NCBI GenBank assembly: GCA_035529155.1
Contig: DATKXF010000028.1
Location: 1-7,056, forward strand
Reading direction: 5' to 3'
DNA from: JAAEEP01 sp035529155
GTDB lineage: Archaea > Thermoplasmatota > Thermoplasmata > Methanomassiliicoccales > JAAEEP01
DNA: 7,056 nucleotides
Positions 1 to 4,696 of the stretch are shown here, in pieces (the stretch's first letter is position 1; each line of letters starts with the position of its first letter). The position numbers and the translations under genes were made by a program. The notes beneath the pieces are model-generated. The model had not been told where the DNA came from, searched no databases, and saw only the letters and a program-made list of their open reading frames with translations.

Positions 1-591
1 GATCTCGTTCAGAATGCATGTGACGCGTTCATCGAATTCCATGATATCCTTGTCGGAAAGTTTCTCCTTGCCCACCTTGAGAACCGAGAACATGGTTCCT
101 GGATCAAGATCGTACAGCAATGTTCCGTGCATGAGGAACACCCCACCCCTTCGTGTTTGGGCACTGCCCGATATCTTCCTTCCCCTTACCAGAACGTCGT
201 TGATCGGGTGAAACTGGCCCTGAAGGCCGAGAAGGTCCAGTGCATCGATAATCCAGCCACAGATCGTGCGGTAGGAAGCGGAGATATCATCATCTACCAT
301 TTCTAGGGGGCATATCACACTGTATGTGATCTCTCCATCCCTATCATGATATACTGAACCAGCGCCCGTCCTTCTCCTCACAATGTCCACGCCGATCTCC
401 TTGCAGACCTCAACGTCGACCTCTTCCTCCACGCTCTGGAAACATCCTATGGAGACCGCGCTCGGTTCCCAGCCGTAGAACCTAATGGTGGGAGGCGATT
501 CTCCCCTGCCCACCGCGATCGAGACGGCCTCGTCGATGGCCATGTTCACGGAGGCCGTCCTTCTTTCAAAATCCATTAATCTCCACTTCAA
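1..591 (-). CDS. lplA: Lipoate-protein ligase A, catalytic large domain (3' end cut by window edge)
   Basis: Activates lipoate with ATP and transfers the lipoyl group to a lysine of lipoyl-domain proteins such as glycine-cleavage H protein or 2-oxoacid dehydrogenase E2, in the cytoplasm. The 197 visible codons start MKWRLMDF and contain NMAIDEA (16-22), RRRTGAGSVYHD (72-83, the lipoyl-AMP binding loop) and NDVLVRGRKISGSAQ (131-145) with the expected catalytic Lys139. The frame has no stop before base 1, so the C-terminal end is outside the window. I chose the TTG at 591: it restores the usual KWRL opening, has GGAGG 7 bases upstream, and overlaps the lplB stop as TTGA. An ATG at 576 is a weaker alternative. 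The usual RRxTGGG loop reads RRRTGAG here (Ala77). The C-terminal accessory domain of bacterial LplA is supplied by the neighbouring lplB. Identity is clear from motifs; substrate specificity (lipoate versus octanoate) cannot be read. Confidence 0.93.
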   Translation of the reverse strand, partial: MKWRLMDFERRTASVNMAIDEAVSIAVGRGESPPTIRFYGWEPSAVSIGCFQSVEEEVDVEVCKEIGVDIVRRRTGAGSVYHDRDGEITYSVICPLEMVDDDISASYRTICGWIIDALDLLGLQGQFHPINDVLVRGRKISGSAQTRRGGVFLMHGTLLYDLDPGTMFSVLKVGKEKLSDKDIMEFDERVTCILNEI

Positions 592-893
592 ATCAGTGCC
601 TCCTCGAGCAGGTCGGCGATATCCTCGGCCGAAAAACCGATGAACTGAGCGTTCCTTTCTGCAGCAATGCCATTCACCACTTCCAGGAAGAAATCCCTTC
701 CCCCATCGAGAGGGATGCCAAAAAGCCCCATCTCAATATCTACCAGCGTCTCCTCCGGATGAAGAAGGAAGTCACCGGTTATCCTCACCGATCTGATCAT
801 CTCCCCATCGTGGATGAGACGCACCCTCACCAACTTGCCACCCTTCACCTTTCTCTCGGCGAAGCCCTGGCGCAGCTCTCGTTGCCCGGTCAT
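588..893 (-). CDS. lplB: Lipoate-protein ligase accessory subunit (LplB, LplA C-terminal domain)
   Basis: Small subunit of the bipartite archaeal lipoate ligase. In Thermoplasma, LplB is required with LplA for lipoate activation (family knowledge). The protein of about 101 residues has GGKLVRVRL near its start, then VRITGDFLLHPEETL, the hallmark of the lipoate ligase C-terminal domain, and a helical tail rich in Glu and Ile. I chose the ATG at 893 because its ATGA overlaps the stop of the upstream thioredoxin-like gene, with an AGAGGG stretch just before it. The frame extends upstream to an ATG at 938 (116 residues), but this would overlap the neighbour by 49 bases with no gain in conserved sequence. 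The gene ends in a TTGA overlap with lplA, so the two subunits are probably made by coupled translation in near-equal amounts. Confidence 0.9.
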   Translation of the reverse strand: MTGQRELRQGFAERKVKGGKLVRVRLIHDGEMIRSVRITGDFLLHPEETLVDIEMGLFGIPLDGGRDFFLEVVNGIAAERNAQFIGFSAEDIADLLEEALI

Positions 894-1174
894 CCCTCTG
901 ACCACTTTTTCAGGGATTCGTTGGTCACTCTTCCACACAAGGCCTTAGCGGTTTTCTCGTTGTAGAAGGATGGAACGCCTAGATCGCCTCCACATGCCTC
1001 AGCTATCGGTTCACCGTACTCCCTGAGCAGGTTGGCGTTGGTCTCGCTGTGCCAGACCTCCAGCTCCACGATCTCCACACCCTCGGACTCCTTGAAAGCC
1101 TCCACCAGCGGCCTGATCTGAGCGCAATGCGGGCACTCCCTTCCAAAGAACCAGATCAATCTGTTGCCTTTCAT
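890..1174 (-). CDS. Thioredoxin/glutaredoxin-like dithiol protein with CPHC active site
   Basis: A 94-residue thioredoxin-fold protein, probably a cytoplasmic dithiol-disulfide carrier. Seen directly: a first beta strand RLIWFF, then the active-site C14-P-H-C17, a helix (20-31), a second strand VEIVELEV, and GVPSF (66-70), whose Pro68 fits the cis-proline that faces the active site in this fold. Two further cysteines, C61 and C80, lie near that loop. There is no signal peptide or membrane segment. The ATG at 1174 is supported by a strong Shine-Dalgarno (GAGGTGATC) that overlaps the stop of the upstream FTR-like gene. Position directly after an FTR catalytic-type gene suggests that this is the partner that FTR reduces. 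Its place before lplB-lplA hints at a role with lipoyl groups, which is inference. It could also be called a NrdH- or glutaredoxin-like protein; the exact subfamily is unsettled. Confidence 0.8.
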   Translation of the reverse strand: MKGNRLIWFFGRECPHCAQIRPLVEAFKESEGVEIVELEVWHSETNANLLREYGEPIAEACGGDLGVPSFYNEKTAKALCGRVTNESLKKWSEG

Positions 1175-1190
1175 ATGATCACCTCTTCAC
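1175..1190 (-). promoter_or_regulatory. Strong ribosome binding site of the thioredoxin-like gene
   Basis: The minus strand reads AAGAGGTGATCATATG. GAGGTGATC matches the archaeal 16S rRNA 3' tail well, includes the TGA stop of the FTR-like gene and sits about 5 bases before the ATG at 1174. This fixes the start and suggests coupled translation. Confidence 0.7.
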
Positions 1191-1598
1191 GAACAGGCTG
1201 CACCAGCACTCGCTCTCTTCCTTGTAGATCTTCTGCGCAGGAAAGTTGCAGGGGCAGACCAATTTCAGATCCTTCTCCAGATCTCCTGTGGTGATGCGGC
1301 ATGGGCAGAACCTGAGACCGTGGTTCTTCTGATTCTCCAGGACGCCAGATGCAAGTGTCTCGACCACGTGCCTTTCCTTGTTCAGGGTGAACTCTTTCCC
1401 CCTGATGAACTCCTCCCAGATATCGATTATCTGCTCCTTCGAGGTGACGTCCTCCCCCTCTCCAATGATCTTCAGTGCCTCATTCATGTCAGACCTAGCG
1501 AAAGCGTTCCTGGCCCCGCAGGTGGGACACACCTCGGGTCCTTTTATGCCCAGGTGGATATCGTTGCAGACATGGCATCGTCACAGATGCTTCTTCAT
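1179..1598 (-). CDS. Ferredoxin-thioredoxin reductase catalytic-type protein with N-terminal zinc ribbon; in-frame TGA at codon 6
   Basis: Likely takes electrons from ferredoxin through a [4Fe-4S] cluster to reduce a disulfide on a thioredoxin-type partner. The C-terminal half carries the FTR cysteine signature CPC (98-100), CPC (115-117), CWC (131-133), six cysteines that bind the cluster and form the active disulfide. Spacing is X14 and X13, and Trp132 replaces the His of plant-type CHC. The N-terminal part is a rubredoxin-like zinc ribbon, C8-HV-C11 and C24-PT-C27. The uninterrupted frame begins only at a GTG at 1532, which would lose the first CxxC. Reading upstream gives R-C-H-V-C-N-D-I-H in frame, then TGA (1583-1581), then ATG-AAG-AAG-CAT-CTG starting at 1598, close to a TATA box. 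I therefore draw the ancestral gene from 1598. Either the TGA replaces a Trp codon (mutation or sequence error) or translation starts at the GTG. It is first gene of the thioredoxin-lplB-lplA operon. Confidence 0.82.
1581..1583 (-). other. In-frame TGA inside the zinc-ribbon start of the FTR-like gene
   Basis: On the minus strand the codons read Met-Lys-Lys-His-Leu-TGA-Arg-Cys-His-Val-Cys. Both flanks are in the same frame, so one base substitution explains it and no frameshift is needed. Rubredoxin-type ribbons often have an aromatic residue two places before the first cysteine (W-x-C-x-x-C), so TGG to TGA is the simplest origin. This is inference. Confidence 0.75.
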
Positions 1599-1606
1599 GG
1601 TACCAT
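1597..1606. repeat. 10-base perfect palindrome at the apparent start of the FTR-like gene
   Basis: ATGGTACCAT is its own reverse complement and covers the predicted transcription start and the first two bases of the ATG at 1598. It could be a repressor site or chance. Confidence 0.35.
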
Positions 1607-1614
1607 AACATTGA

Positions 1615-1632
1615 ATCCTAAGGATATTAAAA
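1615..1632 (-). promoter_or_regulatory. TATA-like promoter of the FTR-thioredoxin-lplBA operon
   Basis: The minus strand reads TTTTAATAT (1632 to 1624), with its centre about 30 bases before the ATG at 1598. In archaea this places transcription start at or a few bases before that ATG, so the message would be leaderless, in line with the absence of a Shine-Dalgarno there. An 11-base inverted repeat (ATCCT-A-AGGAT, 1615-1625) overlaps the downstream edge of the box and could be an operator. Position and AT content are seen; function is inferred. Confidence 0.55.
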
Positions 1633-1686
1633 CAATTGGAAATCCCTGATGCATTGGTTCCGGGTTTCATTACCTATGAATAAGTC

Positions 1687-2364
1687 CTATTCTATTGGAT
1701 TTGAAAGGGCATCGTAATCCAGCCTGCAGATCCAGCGGTGAAATAGCTCCATCGATCTCTCCGAAAGGAGCACGTAGGTGTCCAGATCGCCCCGCATCAT
1801 CTCCCCCGATCTGAGGTTAAAGCTACGGCCTCCTACCTCGATATCGGTGTTCGTGTCCGATATTGAGTTGTTGTGTACCGCGAGATTGCGGAGAAGCATG
1901 ACGTTCATCCATTCTGTCTCCTGTTCCTTCGGGATCAATTCTAAGCTTCCAGATTCCTGAATGATTCCCTTCAGGAAGATGTAACGGTTGCGAGACCTCA
2001 GCTCATCCAGTCTCTTGGAAAGCCTCGAATCGGGGTAAATGGCCAATGAGCGTTTCGCACAGTGCTCCACGACCGACATGCACCCGACGAAAAGGGATCT
2101 CGTGATCTCGACGCACCTCTCGGTGTTCTCCTCCATCAGGAGTCGTGCTCGTAAATCCTCTCGAACCGGCTCGTAGTTCTTCCAGACCTTCAGAAAATAA
2201 TCCAGCACCTCTGTGGTGACCGTCGCCTTGTTGTGGATCAAGAAGAAGCAGCCGTATCTTGGGTCGTTGGGCACCCTTCGAGTACCGATCATGTCAGAGA
2301 TCGCACTTCCATATGTCATGGAGTTTTCTCTGAGCGCTTCAAGTCGGTCAATGAGTGCCTGCAA
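1687..2364 (-). CDS. Hypothetical protein with a HEPN-like RNxxxHN motif
   Basis: A 225-residue, largely helical, cytoplasmic protein that I do not recognise as a named family. Residues 158-166 read LRNLAVHNN, matching the RX4H motif (Arg159, His164, followed by Asn) typical of HEPN domains, several of which are RNases in toxin-antitoxin or other defence systems. The segment before it (about 80-155) is helical and charged, as expected for a HEPN bundle, and a C-terminal helix follows (about 192-217). There is no signal peptide or membrane segment. The start is a TTG at 2364, with GAGGT 6 bases upstream and a stop only four codons before it, so a longer form is excluded; an ATG at codon 16 is the alternative. 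No nucleotidyltransferase or antitoxin partner lies next to it. It stands alone, 88 bases before the FTR operon. The gene is convincing; the HEPN call is moderate and the function is unknown. Confidence 0.7.
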   Translation of the reverse strand: MQALIDRLEALRENSMTYGSAISDMIGTRRVPNDPRYGCFFLIHNKATVTTEVLDYFLKVWKNYEPVREDLRARLLMEENTERCVEITRSLFVGCMSVVEHCAKRSLAIYPDSRLSKRLDELRSRNRYIFLKGIIQESGSLELIPKEQETEWMNVMLLRNLAVHNNSISDTNTDIEVGGRSFNLRSGEMMRGDLDTYVLLSERSMELFHRWICRLDYDALSNPIE

Positions 2365-2482
2365 GAGCCTACCTCAGGTCAGGCCATGGGCATCAAAATA
2401 GTTATGCTTTTCACATCTGCATCGATTGGTCATCGCCATTTACCGACCTCGGGGAATGTTCGAGTAATAGCATCACCAAATT

Positions 2483-2947
2483 TCAATATTGGTGTGACGA
2501 AGATTCGAAATCGAGCAGAACGAACCCGGTGTCCTCCTCAAATTTTCTCAACGCCCCAGAACCGACCAGCTCAAATATCACTACCTCCGCCACCTGCCAA
2601 ATGTTCACGCCTGCCCTGGTGCAGCCGGCTGCCGTGCTGTCACCTCTCCCGGCCGCGATATGCATGTGGAGGACTGCCTCTCCTTTTTCGTCCCTTACCA
2701 AAGTCCCTACACCGGAGATCTCGTTGACCCCGTTCAGCATCCTCTTCATGGGATTGATGGGGCTGGCCTCGATATCCTCGGGACCGACAACGAGCCTAGA
2801 GCCATCTGCCGCACCTCCGAGAGCGAGGACCGCCCCTGCATCTATCCTCATTTCTTCGGCGAATCGTTCCAGGGTCCCGTGGAGATCTTCTCCATCCTCC
2901 AACCTCAGAACGAATATCCGGCCCAACCGTGCCTCGGAGAACTTCAT
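2483..2947 (-). CDS. PPC/DUF296 domain protein (PD1-like)
   Basis: A single-domain protein of about 154 residues from the PPC (plants and prokaryotes conserved, DUF296) family. In plants this domain joins AT-hook DNA-binding proteins; the stand-alone archaeal and bacterial form is a small trimer-forming protein of unclear role, often annotated as DNA-binding. The opening KFSEARLGRIFVLRL, then ALGGAADGSRLVVGPED (42-58), VLHMHIAAGRGD (92-103) and GCTRAGV (108-114) form the typical pattern; the paired His94 and His96 are candidate metal ligands. I chose the ATG at 2947 because GAGGTG lies about 6 bases before it; an upstream in-frame ATG at 2971 (162 residues) has a poorer leader. There is no added AT-hook or other domain. 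It is divergent from msrA across 134 bases. Family is clear; function is not. Confidence 0.88.
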   Translation of the reverse strand: MKFSEARLGRIFVLRLEDGEDLHGTLERFAEEMRIDAGAVLALGGAADGSRLVVGPEDIEASPINPMKRMLNGVNEISGVGTLVRDEKGEAVLHMHIAAGRGDSTAAGCTRAGVNIWQVAEVVIFELVGSGALRKFEEDTGFVLLDFESSSHQY

Positions 2948-3081
2948 TTGACGCACCTCATCAAAGACCATTACCAGAATCTCTCAACCCAGATATCGTT
3001 TTTCCCATTTCATAGGGGAGATTGTAGATTGACAGATTCTAAGTATGCGGTGATGCAATCAAAATCAGAGGAACTATAGAA
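2948..3081. promoter_or_regulatory. Divergent intergenic region between the PPC gene and msrA
   Basis: This gap must hold the promoters of both genes. The only TATA-like stretch I see for msrA is TTCTAAGTAT (about 3038-3047), roughly 40 bases before its ATG; its complement could serve the PPC gene with a long leader. Neither is a strong box. No hairpin or riboswitch is evident. Confidence 0.3.
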
Positions 3082-3570
3082 ATGCAGACTTCAGAGAGTG
3101 TAAAAGAGGCGGCTTTCGCCGCTGGATGCTTCTGGGGAGTAGAAGCCAGATTCATGGAGGTTGAGGGTGTTGTTGACACCGAGGTGGGCTACATGGGTGG
3201 CATCAAGGAGGAACCCGCCTACAAGGAGGTGTGCTCAGGCAAGACCGGTCATGCCGAAACCGTGCACCTGTTCTATGATCCAAATAAAGTGTCGTACCAT
3301 GAGCTTCTTGAGACATTCTGGAGTATGCATAATCCAACCACCCCCAACAGGCAGGGGGTGGATGTGGGGACCCAGTACAGATCCGTCATATTCTACTACG
3401 ACCAGGAGCAGAGAGAATTGGCTGAGAGGTCAAAGGAGGCTCTCGATGCCTCGGGAAGGTACAAGAAGAAGGTCGTGACTGAGATTGTACCAGCGCCCAA
3501 ATTCTGGATGGCGGCGGAATATCATCAACGCTACTTCGAGAAGAAGGGAGGCGGAACCTGTCACGTTTGA
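3082..3570 (+). CDS. msrA: Peptide methionine sulfoxide reductase A
   Basis: Reduces the S epimer of methionine sulfoxide, free or in proteins, back to methionine in the cytoplasm. The 162 residues cover the whole family domain. The catalytic motif is G15-C16-F-W-G19; CSGKTGHAE (51-59) supplies the acidic residue Glu59; NPTTPNRQGVDVGTQYRS (84-101) is the signature segment, and AAEYHQRY (144-151) supplies the substrate-site tyrosine. Cys160 in the C-terminal tail GGGTCHV (156-162) is a plausible resolving cysteine that would be reduced by thioredoxin; Cys51 is the other candidate. The ATG at 3082 has GAGGAA about 10 bases upstream. No msrB is fused or adjacent. The nearby FTR-like/thioredoxin pair could supply electrons, which is inference from proximity and known chemistry only. 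Confidence 0.97.
   Translation: MQTSESVKEAAFAAGCFWGVEARFMEVEGVVDTEVGYMGGIKEEPAYKEVCSGKTGHAETVHLFYDPNKVSYHELLETFWSMHNPTTPNRQGVDVGTQYRSVIFYYDQEQRELAERSKEALDASGRYKKKVVTEIVPAPKFWMAAEYHQRYFEKKGGGTCHV
3338..3361. repeat. GC-rich perfect inverted repeat inside msrA
   Basis: CCACCCCC (3338-3345) and GGGGGTGG (3354-3361) pair perfectly over 8 bases around an 8-base loop. It lies within the codons for the conserved TTPNRQGV segment, so protein constraint sets much of the sequence. It may slow transcription or translation or have no role. Confidence 0.6.
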
Positions 3571-3717
3571 GAGTCTTGACTTCTTCGTTAGCAATCGCTT
3601 AATTGGTGACCCTACAGCTCAGGATAGTTCCCAGAGCATTGGGTTTCTACTCGATTTTTACTCACATCATCGATAAGAAAATATTCTTTGAACCCGATAG
3701 ATCTGTAGGAGATGCAG
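3571..3717 (+). promoter_or_regulatory. msrA to radical SAM intergenic region with TATA-like box
   Basis: No gene is evident here. AAAATATTC (about 3678-3686) is the only clear AT-rich box; it lies inside the imperfect palindrome AAGAAAATATTCTT (3675-3688). Its centre is about 30-35 bases before the radical SAM start, which fits an archaeal promoter with a very short leader. A T run at about 3655-3659 might end the msrA message, without a hairpin. Confidence 0.4.
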
Positions 3718-4632
3718 ATGACTGGAATTCCGGGTTTGGAGGAACTGCACCTGCTGCTCACATACAGGTGCGACATGGAGTGCGATCATTGCTTCGTCTG
3801 GAGCTCCCCCCGGTCCTGGGCGACGATGAGCCTGAAGGATATCATATCCATAATCGATCAGGCTGCTGAGGTCCCGACCATCAAGACCATCTACTTCGAG
3901 GGTGGGGAGCCTTTCCTGTACTATCCGCTTCTTCTTAAGGGCGTCGAGTACGCAAGAAGCAAGGGTTTCGATATAGGTGTGGTGACCAACGCGTACTGGG
4001 CCAACAATGAGGATGATGCATCCCTATGGCTTGAACCTCTTCTAGATAAAGGGATAGTCGATCTCAGCTTTAGCATCGATGAGTATCATGGAACGGAGGA
4101 GCCCAAGCGCAATGTTGAGAGGGCATTGAACGCGGCCCGTAAAGCTGGATTCCCAGTTAAAGTTCTAGAGACGCAAGGCATGAAGGCGTATACTGGAAAA
4201 GCTCCAGTAGAGAGTGATGCAGGTAAGTTGTACTTCAGGGGAAGGGCGGCTGAGAAGCTTGTGAAAGAGGCTTCCAAGCATCCCCATGATCAATTGGGAG
4301 GCTGTCCAGAGGACCCTCCCAACATTAGAAGGCTTCATGTCGATCGTTTCGGGAATCTACAGTTCTGCCAGGGAATTTCCATAGGCAACATATTTATCCA
4401 ACCCCTGTCCAAGATCGTGGAGACATTCGTTCCAGACAAACATCCGATTATTGGACCACTTATGAGGGGCGGACTTCCCGAGCTCTCGAGAACCTGCGGA
4501 ATGATGCCTTCAGATAGTTATGCTGACGCCTGCCATTTCTGCTATCTTATTCGGGTTGAGATGATCTCCAAGCGGATGTATAGGGGAATACTCAGACCAC
4601 TGCAAGCCTACGGCATGGAAGGAATGGACTAA
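3718..4632 (+). CDS. Radical SAM protein with SPASM/twitch-like auxiliary cysteines
   Basis: A radical SAM enzyme that uses a [4Fe-4S] cluster to cleave S-adenosylmethionine; the substrate is unknown. Positions below count from the ATG at 3712. The cluster motif is C20-DME-C24-DH-C27 (CxxxCxxC) after strand LHLLLTYR; FEGGEP (62-67) is the SAM-binding GGE motif; VVTNAYW (90-96) and LSFSIDEYH (118-126) fit later strands of the partial TIM barrel. The C-terminal part has C198, then X15, then G214-NLQF-C219, a CX9-15GX4C pattern, and later C262 and C274-HF-C277. This is the layout of a SPASM/twitch domain with at least one auxiliary cluster, seen in peptide-modifying and other enzymes. I prefer the ATG at 3718 because GGAG lies 6 bases upstream; the ATG at 3712 touches that GGAG. 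No precursor-peptide gene is visible beside it. The gene ends with tandem TAA stops, 64 bases from the convergent protease gene. Confidence 0.9.
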   Translation: MTGIPGLEELHLLLTYRCDMECDHCFVWSSPRSWATMSLKDIISIIDQAAEVPTIKTIYFEGGEPFLYYPLLLKGVEYARSKGFDIGVVTNAYWANNEDDASLWLEPLLDKGIVDLSFSIDEYHGTEEPKRNVERALNAARKAGFPVKVLETQGMKAYTGKAPVESDAGKLYFRGRAAEKLVKEASKHPHDQLGGCPEDPPNIRRLHVDRFGNLQFCQGISIGNIFIQPLSKIVETFVPDKHPIIGPLMRGGLPELSRTCGMMPSDSYADACHFCYLIRVEMISKRMYRGILRPLQAYGMEGMD

Positions 4633-4696
4633 TAAGTCGTTCGAATGTGACCAGTGAGATCCCTAGAATACGATCATCAAGAGTTCTCGGGTCGTC
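4633..4696. other. Convergent intergenic gap
   Basis: The gap separates the 3' ends of the radical SAM and Lon-type genes. A second TAA directly follows the first. I see no convincing hairpin with a T run in either direction. Confidence 0.5.

Noticed and set aside
588..938. Longer form of LplB starting at 938
   Set aside because: It would overlap the thioredoxin-like gene by 49 bases; the ATGA overlap at 893 gives a standard-sized LplB.
1581..1583. Genome-wide reading of TGA as tryptophan
   Set aside because: Five of the genes here end in TGA (FTR-like, thioredoxin-like, lplB, PPC, msrA), two of them in tight 4-base overlaps, and tryptophan is otherwise encoded by TGG. A global code change does not fit.
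1581..1583. Selenocysteine at the TGA
   Set aside because: Archaeal selenocysteine use is confined to few lineages and the residue is not in a redox CxxU pattern; a replaced Trp before the CxxC is simpler. It is not fully excluded.
1533..1598. Frameshift near the start of the FTR-like gene
   Set aside because: Both sides of the TGA are in the same frame, so no insertion or deletion is needed.
2355..2951. Plus-strand open frame of 198 codons opposite the PPC gene
   Set aside because: It is the mirror of a recognisable PPC gene, with low-complexity Ser/Pro content and no ribosome binding site.
3161..3478. Second plus-strand frame inside msrA
   Set aside because: It is a shifted-frame shadow, rich in Arg, Ser and Thr, within a fully conserved msrA.
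3571..3717. Possible small precursor peptide gene before the radical SAM gene
   Set aside because: No short frame with its own start, ribosome site and Cys- or Gly-rich core was seen in this gap.
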